Assembly: GCA_039545355.1 (NCBI GenBank)
Contig: BCJJ01000011.1
Coordinates: 622,642 to 686,641 of the forward strand
Source of the DNA: Trichosporon coremiiforme
Lineage: Eukaryota > Basidiomycota > Tremellomycetes > Trichosporonales > Trichosporonaceae
Direction: 5' to 3'
Length of the DNA stretch: 64,000 bases
Positions 11,744 through 22,639 of the stretch are shown one piece after another (positions within the stretch are counted from its first letter, which is position 1; each line of letters begins with the position of its first letter). Below the pieces are notes generated by a model. The model saw nothing but the letters and a program-made list of their open reading frames with translations, did not search any database and was not told the origin of the DNA. Made by a program: the position numbers and the translations under genes.

Positions 11744-13571
11744 GCATTGAGCGGCCCGCTCTACTCCAAGCTCTCCGGATCCCCTCCCAGCCTCCCGGCA
11801 CACCTCGAGCAGGCTCGAGCATGCCCCCTGCCCCAAACTCTCGTCTTCCAGCCTTTGAGCTGCGAACCAAACTGCGCCGACAGCGCAAACAATCCCATCC
11901 GACCGGCCTGCTGAACATTCAGGCGGTCGAAAACCAACTCACAAAGCACCGCATCTCACGCCGCATCGTTGTACTCTACCATCTACCCATCTACCATCAT
12001 GCTTTGCGCGTTGTAACTCTCAATCTCATACCTCATACCTCATCTCTCGTCATCTCATCATCTCATCTTGGTCCCGTTGTCATGTATTTGGGCATTTTAA
12101 TGGTCACAACCCTCTCGAGCTCTCCCTGCAGATGCACTTGACACACTGAATGAGCAATGTCACGGTCCGTCACGGCCAACTGACGGACACGAGGAGCGAC
12201 GAAGGTACAGGTCGGCGACGGGCAAACAGACTGGTTGGCTGACGCTGGCATCGCTGACGAACGACATTAACGACAGACCTATGCCATTGATTGTCGGACA
12301 TGGCATTCAGCCGAGCCAATGTCAGCAAGACGTAATCATTGAGGATTGGGGGCCAGAGATAATGCACCAGTGACGCCGAGAGGTGCGGAGGCGCATGCAG
12401 GCGCTGACTCGTTTCAGAGGGTGCAAGGCACAGAGTAGTAGTCTAGCCAGCGCTAGTGGGCTAGTGCGGTGGGTGGATTGGTGGCTGCGAAATGAAGTCC
12501 AGGAGATCATCAGGAGGTTCAGGAGGGTGTGCCCAGACACGGTCTAATGCTCTTCAGCGGATTTCAGCCAGCGCAGCCTCGAACAGCCTCGGCCAAGCCC
12601 TATTAGCTCTACCCAGCCAAGGTCTACCCAGTGTGCGTTCCGGCGAAATAGACACAATAGCAATGTGACCCAGGTGAGACGCAGGGGACGTCGTTAGCGC
12701 GGAGTTTACTTTCTGGTGCTATTCAATACTTGCAGCGGGGCGTTGAGACATGGCGGCCGGCGTCCTCGAGACGAGCCCAGAGGGCCAGGAGCGGCCAGGA
12801 CGGAGGATGGGGGCGAGAGGGACCCCGGATTGGGCACAGACGTCACAGACGTCACAGACGGGGGGATCGGGAGTCACCTGAACAGCATGCAGCTGTCGCA
12901 GCTGATACGGTGATGCCGCGATATGAACAGATCAGCCGCGGCGATGATGAACTTCCCTTCCGACGTATCGTATTGGCTTAAGGCGGTGGATCAGGTCATC
13001 AATATGCCAAGGTCCGAGGCTAATACCCCCCGTGCCCAGAGTGGGTGTTCCAAGTTGATGGCGTGCCTCTGTGAAACACGATCTGGGTGGGACTGTAAGG
13101 GAAGGGTGCAGCCTTGCCAGTCTGGGGGGTATGTCTCGGCATTTTTCTGAGGTTCTCACACTTAGACGCGTTCTTCATGGATCCATGGACGCGTCGAAGA
13201 CGTCTGAGATAAGCCAGCGCGTCAGCTGACGTTGACATGCTTCGATGCGATGTTCGATCGGTCGCATCGAGTTCGAGAAGCGGTGACTGTCCTGCAATTT
13301 CGTTCGGCGTGGATAAGCTTTTCGCCAGCACTGCTCACCGCCTCCAAATTTGAAACTGTCACATACACGCGGTGCGAGCGGTGGAGGGTGCCCGGTACGG
13401 GCAACATCGCCTCGACATCAACAGCTCACGCTTCTACCGGGACAGCACTCACCAGCTCACGTTCACAGCTCTGCCACGTCTACCATCGCCCCAAGTGCTG
13501 ATGAGACTCACAGACTATTAACAGTTCTCACGGACAGTTTCGACTGGCTGTACCCGCTTGCCCGCTCCCCT

Positions 13572-13608
13572 CGAGGGTCGCACGAGGGTCGCACGAGGGT
13601 CGCACGAG
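13572..13608 (+). repeat. Minisatellite, 11-base unit x3
   Basis: CGAGGGTCGCA is repeated three times in perfect tandem and followed by a partial fourth unit. Confidence 0.85.
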
Positions 13609-13754
13609 TTGCCGGCGTGTCGCAAGACCGAGCGTCGAGGGATCATCGCAGAGTTGCTCAAGGGATCTTCAAGTCGGCGGGAACTAGGTAGGGAACAGAT
13701 AGTCTGCGACGTCGTTGCCGTCGGTGCCGCATGCCGCAGCCGCCGTCGAGCCAG

Positions 13755-13781
13755 GTGCTTGCCGTGCTTGCCGTGCTTGCC
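13755..13781 (+). repeat. Minisatellite, 9-base unit x3
   Basis: GTGCTTGCC is repeated three times in perfect tandem. Confidence 0.85.
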
Positions 13782-14404
13782 GTGTCGTGCGCACGCCAAC
13801 GTGACAGTAACGCTTTCCCAGCCTGGATTTGTTCCTTCGATTCTGGCAGAAGGCACACTCTTCCATGCATCGAGCCTCTTATACTGGCTTTGCACCGTGT
13901 CTGAATTTTGCCTGTTGAGCAAAACTGAAGCTGGGAAAAAACGATGCATGTCAGGCCGAATAGAGTATTTGCCTGATGCGCCCGATCCCGAGGAGTACGT
14001 ACTGATGCACAGTCGAGTATTCAGTACGCCGCAGTACGCCGGGCAGACGAGGTGTGATGTGAGGGCTGTGGTTGGGCAATGAGGTGAGGAATCGCTACCT
14101 GTTCCGGCGACCAAGTTGAAAAGCGCGCAAGATGCTCCGCGTGCTCCGGTCTAGCCGGTTTCTTTACTCGGGCTTAGGACTCTGGGCCACGATTTCAAGC
14201 ATGCAGCACATCAGCGCAAGGGATCTGGTCTCGGCCTGGACCACGACTCTGATTCTGTAAACTGGCCGAGATACAATGTCCGCTTGCGACCGACCGGAGC
14301 CGAGTTGCGCCGAGGACGCGGTTGGCGATGTCTGACAATGTTGTCTGACTGGATTGGTGTATCTCACTCTTCCTCACAACACTTGTCTTCCTCACCCACC
14401 ACCT

Positions 14405-14719
14405 CCCAGGACGATCACTGCGCTGATCGCACAGAGCGCGGCGCGCCCCGATGTGCGGAAGCGCGTGGGCGGCGATCTCCCCTGACCGCCGGTGACAGTC
14501 AGGAACGGCGGCGCCGGCGCACGGCACGACATCACCAGAAGCAACGCGCGCATCGCTCACTACGCACGGCGCATGCTTGACGCCGAGTCATGCAGCCATG
14601 GCCTCGTCGACCGTATTGCGTGCGTTGCGGGCAAGATTCGTGTCTGTGCGCACGAAGTCATGTTCGACGCCGATTCTGATTGCACGAATGACGTAGCGCC
14701 TGGCCATGCTGGCCAATAG
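14405..14719 (+). pseudogene. Possible gene relic with one internal stop
   Basis: The frame has good codon use (TALIAQSAARPDVRKRVGGD, later HYARRMLDAESCSHG and CAHEVMFDADSDC) but is interrupted by TGA at 14483-14485 and has no identifiable start. Family unknown. It could be a decayed exon or chance in GC-rich DNA. Confidence 0.22.
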
Positions 14720-14778
14720 CCAATGGAGGCGGCGGGATATAACTTCTCACATACGAAGATACAGTCTACGGCTCCGTC

Positions 14779-15524
14779 TTACTGCTGGTCCTTCTTCTTC
14801 GAGATGACCTGGTGCGAGATCTCGCTGGGGGTTAGCTTACAAAGTGCATTGCAAAGCTCACCGGATAAGGACGTCGCCGCCCCGGCCGTCGGTGGTGGGA
14901 GGACGCGAGTCGAGCGTGGCTGAAAGTTAGTAAAGGAAGCCCAGTCAACCCACCCTCAACGAGAAGCTGCGTGCCGACAGGGATGTTGGGGAGGAACTGC
15001 GTCGCCGACGGCTTGAAGTTGAAGATCGTGAACCAGCTGGCGTCACGGACAGGGTCTGGGGGTGAGTTCAGGAATCATCTCGGATAATTCTAACTCACAT
15101 CCCTGCTCGTCACGGAGAACGTCTGCTGTTAGCTGAGAGCTCGCAGAGACAGCTGCACTCACTTCCCTCGGCGTCCTTCTTGACCGGCTTGCTGCACGCG
15201 ATCTTGTAGCTGGCACGTCAGTTGCTGTAGTCGCATTGCGCAACTCACGTCACGTAGGGGGTGCCGTTGGCGGTCTCGCGGACCTCGGGGGCGGCACCGA
15301 GGCGGCCGACAAAGGTGGCCTTGGAGAGGTTGCGCTGGCCGATGGGGGCCTTCTAGCACAGTCAGTGGCGGCTCAGTATAGCGCGTAGCGCTCATGGACA
15401 TGAGAACGCGTCAGACTAGCGTCATCAGAGCGCGCGGTGCTGCCATCTGGGACTTGCACGGCGCGTCTCCTCCGGTGAGTATACTCACAAAGGCGTTCAG
15501 GGTGGGGCGGGCGAGACGGTACAT
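14779..15524 (-). CDS. RIM1: Mitochondrial single-stranded DNA-binding protein
   Basis: Binds single-stranded mitochondrial DNA during replication, in the matrix, usually as a tetramer. Seven exons on the minus strand (15524-15489, 15352-15249, 15209-15163, 15122-15099, 15055-14954, 14919-14862, 14824-14779) splice in frame to 138 residues, close to the usual family size. The N-terminus (MYRLARPTLNAF) is an arginine-containing presequence. The OB fold is clear: NLSKATFVGRLGAAPEVRE, then GTPYVTYKIACS, then DASWFTIFNFKPSATQFL and VGTQLLVEA. The end is a lysine-rich tail. Exon 4 has a tandem CAGCAG acceptor, so isoforms differing by one residue are possible. It is divergent from the SNF2 gene with 406 bases between the start codons. 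Confidence 0.9.
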
Positions 15525-15930
15525 GGCGGTGGCGTGTGGATGGGAGTGGTTGATGGATGATGAGAGAGAGACAAGAGCAGTCGCAAGGTCGGACCGGTTT
15601 GTTATTGCCTTGAGACGCGTAACGTACCTGGCTCGCCCGGCGGCAACATGAGATTTGCTCCCGCACATACCGCAAGTGGCAAATAGGCATGGGAATAGCC
15701 GCCCAGGCGTGCGTGACAGGTTACCTGCCGACCGGTCCAGCAGGCGTGGCCGTGCTCAGCACGCGTCGGACATGACGCGTGTGGACATTAGCCCTCCCTG
15801 ACAACAACAAAATCAACCACACCCGGCGCCACTACCCTCCGACAAGCAGGTCAACCCGTCACGCTCAGCTTTGCCCATCAGCTGATCGTCCGGGAACCGA
15901 TGTCTGCAAGGACCGCGATCCCCGCTCACC
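15525..15930. promoter_or_regulatory. Shared divergent promoter region
   Basis: The 406 bases between the mtSSB start (-) and the SNF2 gene start (+) must carry both promoters. No clear TATA box or known operator seen. Confidence 0.5.
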
Positions 15931-18900
15931 ATGCCGCCAAGAAGGATCCAGTCGGAGACTGAGGGCGAGGAGGGGATCGAGGAGGTTGACGACGTTAATG
16001 ACTCGGACTTCGCAGAGCTTGATGAGATCGAGGAGGACGTCAAGCTCCAGCGGCGATCTGCCGTTGTGAAGCCCGCGAGCACCCGCAGTACTCGCGCTTC
16101 GTCCGCTAGGAGCGTTCGAGCGTCTTCGGCAGCTGGACCGTCGACCACACCGGCCGCGAAGGGGAACAGCCGGGTTGCTGTCGAGATCCCCTACATGCCC
16201 TTCTCGAACCTGAAGCGTTACAGCTATGCCCTCGGATTGAAGACGCCCACGACTGTAACTCGAAGCCGGACACTCGCCGCTCAAGACGCCTGGAAGGAGA
16301 AAACCCCTGCCCATCCGGCGGCAAGGAAGGGCAAGGGGCGCTCGACTCGAAGCTCGGCGAAGAACTCAACGAGAAGTACTCCCCGCGGCTTTGGCGGATA
16401 CGGCGACGACGATGAGGACTTTTTGACGGAACCATCAGAGACGGACTATGACTCTGACGACTCACTGCTGACGCGAAGAGTACGCCCTCGCGTATTCGAG
16501 CCGCGACGGACAAGGGCGCAGGTGAGCTAAAACCCCTCCCACATAGCAACAGATCTGACATATTCAGCGAAAGGAGCACGGAACACCACCATCGGAACAA
16601 CCACGATACACCCGTCAACAAGCCTCAACGCAACAGGCGCAGTGGCAGACGCAACCGAACTCGCCGCAGGGTAGCGAATACGAACCGCAGAGCGAGGGCG
16701 AGTCCGAGATTGACGACGTCGACATGGACGAACTCGACTCTGAGCCGAAGAGCCGGAGAGCGTACAGTGATGACGACGACGACGTTCTGATGCGGCATCG
16801 ACCGGTGAGCTATTAATCTGCGCAGCTGAGCTGACTTCAGTTCTGCGAAAGATGTCGACTTGGCCCGGCGGACGAGCTTCTCGCCAAGGCGCTCAAGTCG
16901 AAAAAGCGGGGACGGAAAAGGAAGTACGACATCCTTGACGAACCGGTCGACCCCGTCGAGCATGCGGAGAGTCTCGAGGGCTGGATCGAATGCGTGCGCT
17001 GCTGCGTCGCGTCTCACTGGGTAAGCTTGTGTGACTTCTCTGGCAGCTGACCTCCAGAAATGTCTATCGCCAGCTCAGCAGAAGAAGGTGCTCGCCGAAA
17101 TCGCTGCGCGCAGTCCGGACGAGGCTGGGCGAAGATCGATCGGCATCGACGAGGCGGCGAAGTTCACCTGTTCCCGTTGCGAGGCGTACCCGGTGTGCTT
17201 TGTCTGCGAGAAGAGCCACATCAAGGTGTCACGACCAGGGACTCCGGAGCCTGAGGATGGGGACGGTGCGCAGGAGAAGGTCAAATCGGCCAGCCAGCCT
17301 GGGGCGCAGGATGAGCCTATTGACGTCGACGATGACGAAGGAGGACTCATCAAGAGTGCCTCCGCGCCGTTACTGTTCCGTTGCGACCGCTGCAAACAAG
17401 CGGTACACTACGAACATTGTGAGTCCCCAAGTTGCCTCGCCTAGTATCTGACAGCAGTGCGCGACCCGTTCCCAGCCGGTACGAGGTACACAACGTCCGA
17501 GATCGGGGCCCACTATCAGAAACCGGACGCGGACGGCATGAATGCTTTGTACGCACAGTGCTGTCGCGACCTGAAGTGGCTCGTGGACCGAGTCATTGCG
17601 TGGCGTCCGGTGCCGGCGAATGCCGAAGAGCCGCCCCGAAAACCTGGTGAGCTTCCAAACTATCGCGATCGCCTGCCGCGCGAATATCTCGTGAAGTGGA
17701 AGGACCGCAGCTTCCGCCATCTGAGCTGGGTGCCGCACGCTTGGCTGCTCGCTATCAATGGCGCCAAGCTGAGAAACTTCATCGTCAAGGGTCCCCAGCT
17801 GGACCTCGTCACGAACGAGACTCTCGCCGCCAAGGGTGACGAGATGAGCGCGCCCACCATTCGGGACGTCATGGCCGACGAGCCCCAGCAGCGTCATCCG
17901 CGCGAGCTGGACGCCTTGGAGGAGAAGTGGCGTGGCCACGGACCACCGCCAGACGTCGATGCCGAGAGCAGCATCCCGGTCGACTGGAGTACAGTCGATC
18001 GCATTCTGGAGGTGCACCTCCTTCCGCCGAAGGGCAGCCGGAAAGCGAAGCGGCGTATCGAGGACTCGGACGAAGAGGAAGACCCCGCAGAGGTGCTGCG
18101 TGACGGCATTGCGCCTCCGACCTCGCTCGCCATGCCCATCCAAAATTGGGAGCTGCGTGCCGAGCGGCAGCTCACGGCGGACGACATTGACGAGGTTGCT
18201 CCTCTCGTCACCTGGGCGTTGATCAAGTGGCAGAATCTGCAGTACGATGAGGCGTGCTACGACACACCGCCGCCAAAGGACTCGCCGCTCTATCCCGCCT
18301 ATCGGAAGGCTTTGCAGCGCTACCTGGCTGGGAGACAGGTTCAAATCCCGGTCCTTAGCGACGCTGCCGCGCGTCGGCGCGACCAGGAGGCTGCGCTCCA
18401 GAAGGACCCCCCAGAGGGACAGCCCAACTGCGTCACCGGCGGCAACCTTATGCCGTTCCAGATCGAAGGTCTGCAGTGGCTCATCTACAAGTACTACCAT
18501 CGCCAGTCTTGTATCCTCGCGGACGATATGGGTCTCGGCAAGACGATTCAGGTTGCCTCGTTCCTCGGATACCTGCACTCGCAAGAGATCTTCCCCAGCC
18601 TGGTCGTTGTGCCCAACTCGACGATCACGAACTGGGTGCGCGAGATCGAGAAGTGGGTGCCGGATGTCCGCGTCGTGCCCTACTACGGTGAAGCGCTCTG
18701 TGAGTCGGCCAAGTGTCATCTTGAACTGACAAGCAGCTCGCAAGCTCATCGCGACGCATGAGCTCTACCACCCAGGCAAGGTTGGCAAGGCGGACGGGCT
18801 CAAGGCGCACGTCGTCCTGACGACGTACGAATCGTTCATCAACAACCACACGATGTTCATGAACGTGCCGCGCTGGGAGTGTGTGATTGTTGACGAGGGC

Positions 18901-19941
18901 CAGCGTGTGAAATCTGACTCCTCTCTCATCTTCAACCGCTTGAAGCAGCTGCACTCCGTCTTCCGCGTGCTCCTGACGGGCACGCCGTTGAACAACAACC
19001 TGCGCGAGCTGTTCAACCTTCTCAACTTCCTGGATCCCGAGAAGTTCTCCGCGCTTAAGGAGCTCGAGGCGCGGTTCGAGAACCTGAACGAGGGTTTACT
19101 CACCGAACTTCACGAACTCATTTCGCCCTACATCCTGCGCCGCATCAAGCGCGACGTGCTCAAGCTGCCGCCCAAGGTCGAGATCATCGTTCCGATCGCG
19201 ATGACGTTAGTGCAGAAGCAGGTCACGAGAGAGATCCTCCACCGCAACGTGGAGACCATCGAGGGTATCGTCAAGAAGCGCAAGAAGAAGGCCACAGCCA
19301 AGGGGGAGGACATTGAGGTTGTCGACATTACGGATGAGATGCCCGCGCCCAACGGAGAGCCTGCAGAGACGCGGGAGAAGATGGCGACTCCTGAGGCTGG
19401 GCCCTCTGCAACCGCGGGAGCGGACTCTGCCCTGGCCGCCGCTTCGGGAGCTGAACCTGCAGCCGAAGGGGCTGATGTTACCGAAGCCGCGACGGAGACA
19501 ATGGACGTCGGTGACGTCGATAGCGGCCCGGTCCTTGACGAGGACTCACAGCCTGCGTCTACACCCGCCAGTCAACCCAACGACGACTCTGCTGAGAAAG
19601 ACAGTGAGTACAACCAACCCCAGAAACTGCGAGGCGGGTTCAGCGTGAAGGGTGCTGCGGCCGCTGCGGCCAATGCTCGCTGGACCAAGGTCCGCCAGCA
19701 GCGAGCAGAGCAGGCAGCGGCCGACCACTCGCAGACTCCCTGTCTCCTCTCGGACGACGAGCCATCCTCTGAAGAGGAGACACCTTCGCATTCCCCTCCG
19801 CGCCATCGCAGACCCCCTGCTGTTGTTACTGCTGCTGACATTGTCTCCTCCGGCTCAGCCGGGGCGGGTTCAATGTGGAAGGAGCAGCGGCCGGGGCGGC
19901 GAACAAGCGCTGGGAGAAGGTGCGGCAAGCGGGAGCAGTAG
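15931..19941 (+). CDS. PHD/chromo-like/SNF2 chromatin-remodelling ATPase lacking the second helicase lobe
   Basis: Resembles CHD/Mit1-type nuclear remodellers. Exons 15931-16521, 16568-16804, 16841-17020, 17058-17418, 17458-18699 and 18737-19941 join in frame to 1271 residues. Order: an acidic, Ser/Arg-rich N-terminus; paired Cys clusters FCERC, CVRCCVASHWKC and FTCSRC...CFVC plus FRCDRCKQAVHYEH (PHD-like zinc modules, about 276-456); a chromo-like segment (YLVKWKDRSFRHLSW, about 530); then the SNF2 ATPase first lobe. In that lobe I see MPFQIEGLQWL near 786, Walker A ADDMGLGKT near 810, box II DEGQ near 922, TGTPLNNN and SPYILRRIKRDVLKLPPK. Box II reads DEGQ rather than DEAH, as I recall for Mit1-like proteins. 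After about residue 1035 the helicase C-terminal lobe is missing. A disordered Ala/Glu/Ser tail follows directly, with one GGFSVKG...RWTKVRQQ motif, then TAG at 19939-19941. Without RecA2 it should not translocate DNA. It is either a repurposed chromatin reader or a decaying gene. Confidence 0.72.
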
Positions 19942-20331
19942 AAGGAGCGTGCATTGTGCACCAGAAGCGGGGGGCGGAACAGCTACGTATGCTGGATCGA
20001 TGCTGACAGTGCAGGCACCGACGCCACTCTGGCACGAGCTTCCCCGATGCCAGCTTCGCGAGCAAATGGTACACACTCCCCAGCTCCTGACACAGACGGG
20101 GCGCAGTCGAACGGGACCCACGAGCTGAGCCAGAACAGCACCTCGAACGGTGCTTCAGCGTCTCCTCGCCGCGAGAACAGCTCTCACACTCCATCAGCGA
20201 CACCAAGTGAACGGAACGGATCGGCGGCTTCCGAAGTCCCAACAAGCCAGGCCTGTCAGGCTAGCCAAGGCAGCCAAAGCAACACGCCGCGCTCGTCCCA
20301 GAAGCTGAAGAAGTTCAAGCTGCAGCTATAG
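19942..20331 (+). pseudogene. In-frame tail of the SNF2 gene beyond a TAG stop
   Basis: The same frame stays open for 129 codons after the TAG at 19939-19941 and ends with a basic C-terminus (SQKLKKFKLQL). It is rich in Ser, Asn, Thr and Pro and has coding-like composition, so it is probably the original C-terminus. Just before it, at about 19867-19950, the +1 frame encodes a second GGF-type motif (RGGFNVEG...KRWEKVRQA) that is out of frame with the first. I found no donor that would repair this by splicing. Frameshift plus stop point to damage of the 3' end, or to an intron I have missed. Confidence 0.45.
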
Positions 20332-20896
20332 ACGGCGTTCCCATAGATCAGTGTAAATCGACTCATGTAACATGTATAAGTCAGCTGTGTTGTGAGCGGC
20401 CTTGTCGGCAATGCCGCAAGGCACGCAGGGCCCATCACTTCTGGGCCGAGTAGGCGCGGCGGTTTCAGTTGGCAGAGTTGTCACTGTCGCAGATCGACTG
20501 GGGAGGATCAGGGCGCGTGGTGCGCCACGATCGGAGGCAGTGGCACCGAGACCGGACCGTTTCGTGGCGAGGTGATTATCAATGATCAATCAATGGAAGT
20601 ACCGTCAGTTGCCGTGCGCCGCTCGCTTAAGTTGTAGGCAGATAGACCTAGATTTACAAAGCACTACTGATCTATGACTTGCAACCCTGCTGTCATGTTT
20701 CCCATTTTGATGTCTGCTGTCTGCTGTCTGTCGTCTACTATCGTCGTCGGAACTATCGTATTATGTTGGGTTTTGGAAGTCGAGGCAAGAGTGGGAGTGG
20801 GTTGAACGGTTCTCTACGCCCTCGTGAACCTATTTACAAGATACCATTAGGAAAAGGAAAGGAGAGGAAAGGAACGGTGCAGGTCCGACCCAGCGC
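20332..20896. other. Intergenic region between convergent gene ends
   Basis: It contains the 3' ends of the SNF2 gene (+) and the MFS permease (-). No gene seen. Confidence 0.6.
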
Positions 20897-22639
20897 TTAG
20901 AGAATGTAGCGGAAGGCGGGGTGGTCGTCACCGAGGTTGAGGATGTCGTTGCGCTCCATGCCGCTGAGACCCCAGCGGTTGAGGTACTCAGGGTCGTCGA
21001 TGTTGTGCTTCTCGTTCTCCTCGACGGGGCCGAACTCGCGCTCGCGCTTCTTGTTGGCGTACTTGAGGCCGAAGTAGATGATGAGCGAGGTGATGCCGTT
21101 CATGGCAACGAAGGCGAGAGCAGTCGCGTGGCCGGGCATGTAGCGGGGCTTGTCCTGGTCACGGTAGACGAGCGAGGCAACGATACCCCCCGAGTTACCA
21201 CAGGAGAAGACGAGACCCATGGCAGTCGCCTTCTTGTAGTGGCCGTAGATGTTGTTTCCGCACCAGGTGATCGTGTTGGCGATCAGCGGGGCGATGGCCA
21301 TGGTGGTCAAGAACACGGCGAAGTAGCGCGCGCCGACCTGCTTCAGAGGCACAGTCATCAGGATCAGGTAGCCGACGACACCCAGCGTGGCCCAGAACAT
21401 GTTGAAAAAGCCGCGCTTCATGAACTTGTCCGAGAGGTAGGCAGTGACCATGGTTGTGATGAAGGCGACGGCGTAGGGAGGGACGGAGAGCAGGAGCGAC
21501 TGAGCGGTGCTCCAGGTGCCGAGCTGCTGGACAATCGAGGGGACGAAGAGCGACTGCGAGTAGATGCACTCGGCACATCCGATGTAGCAGAGCATGTACA
21601 TGATCGTCTTCCAGTCGAAAATGCCGCGGAGGATCTCCTTCTTCCTGAACTGACCACCGCCGGCGATACCAGTGTCGTTGGCGAGACGGTAGTGAACGAA
21701 CTCGCGCTCGAACTCAGTCAGGAACTTGGCGCGGTCGGGCCAGTCGTGCACCATCCAGAAAGACGCCACGGCGATAACGAACGTCAACAGACCCTCGATG
21801 ATGAAGATCCAACGCCATCCGAGCATGGGGGCTCCGTGGAGCTTGCCGATGCCGCCCATCTCGCCGAGCGCGTAACCGAAGATACCACCGAAGGCGCCGG
21901 CCATGACGGCACCACCGAAGAAGAACGCGGTACGCTTCGACAGCTCACTACGGCGGTACCATCCGTTCAGGTAGAAGTTGACACCGGGGAAGAGACCGGC
22001 CTCGAACATGCCGAGACAGAAACGCATGGCGAGGAGCTGGCCGTAGTTGGTGACGAGACCCATGAGCGTCTGGAAGATGGCCCAGAGAACCATAGTCGCG
22101 GGCAGGAAGACCGAAGGGCGAAGGCGCTTGAGGACCAGGTTCGAGGGCACCTCGAAGAACACTGCGATGTTAGAACGGGCCCACGGCGGAAGTCAGCAGC
22201 TCCACCACCACCCTGCATTCCCAGTGCCACAATCGCGACACAATGCTTTGGCTGGACGGTATTCCTTTTCACTCACCATAAGAAACGAAGAAGATGAGGG
22301 ACGCAATGTTGAACTCGTTTCCGGTCAGGTTGAGGTCCTTCTGAAGACCGTGGAGCTTCGCGGTACCGACGTTGACACGGTCGAGGAAAGACATGAGGTA
22401 AAGAACGCTGTTGTTAGTCAGCGATAGCCATCCTCACGCGATGGACAAGCAGCTACTCACGTCATCCAGGGGATGATACGCATGTCGATCTTGCGCATGA
22501 GCTTCTTGTCAAAGGCAGCGTACTCGTCAGGAGTCATGGCCTTGATCTCCTCGAGGATGGGGTTGATGGGCTCCTCAACATTCTTCTCGCCCTGGTAAAC
22601 CTCGGTGAGGTGCTCGCTCTTCTTCTCGAGGGGGGACAT
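20897..22639 (-). CDS. MFS permease of the anion:cation symporter (Dal5/allantoate permease) family
   Basis: Plasma-membrane proton symporter of the fungal family that takes up allantoate, ureidosuccinate, nicotinate, pantothenate and similar organic anions; the substrate here is unknown. Exons 22639-22461, 22407-22277 and 22161-20897 (GTGAGT donors, CTAAC branch in the first intron) give 524 residues, the usual length. A cytosolic N-terminus precedes twelve hydrophobic segments. Family marks are YLMSFLDRVNVGTAKLHG in the first helix, the GMFEAGLFPGVNFYL/GWYRRSELSKR block around helices 4-5, the helix 6 region GWRWIFIIEG, YLSDKFMKRG in the mid-region, and GNNIYGHYKKATAMG in the second half. 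The C-terminal cytosolic tail is typical (EYLNRWGLSGMERND). Complete with no defects. A CT-rich or AG-rich leader lies immediately upstream of the start. Confidence 0.88.

Larger units (their letters stand above)
11744..14404. other. Gene-poor region with short tandem repeats
   Basis: No gene supported. It contains two short minisatellites (13572-13604 and 13755-13781) and a run of repeated GACGTCACA-like words near 12838-12858. Open frames up to 198 codons (13518-14114, minus) have no motifs and read through the repeats. Confidence 0.45.

Noticed and set aside
18335..18360. tRNA T-arm-like word (GGTTCAAATCCC)
   Set aside because: Lies inside a conserved SNF2 exon, with no acceptor or anticodon stems around it.
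17370..18749. 459-codon minus-strand frame opposite the SNF2 gene
   Set aside because: Antisense shadow; plus strand has the Walker A motif and spliced domains.
20921..22297. 458-codon plus-strand open frame opposite the MFS permease
   Set aside because: Antisense shadow: Glu/Val/Asp-rich nonsense composition, while the minus strand encodes a full MFS protein.
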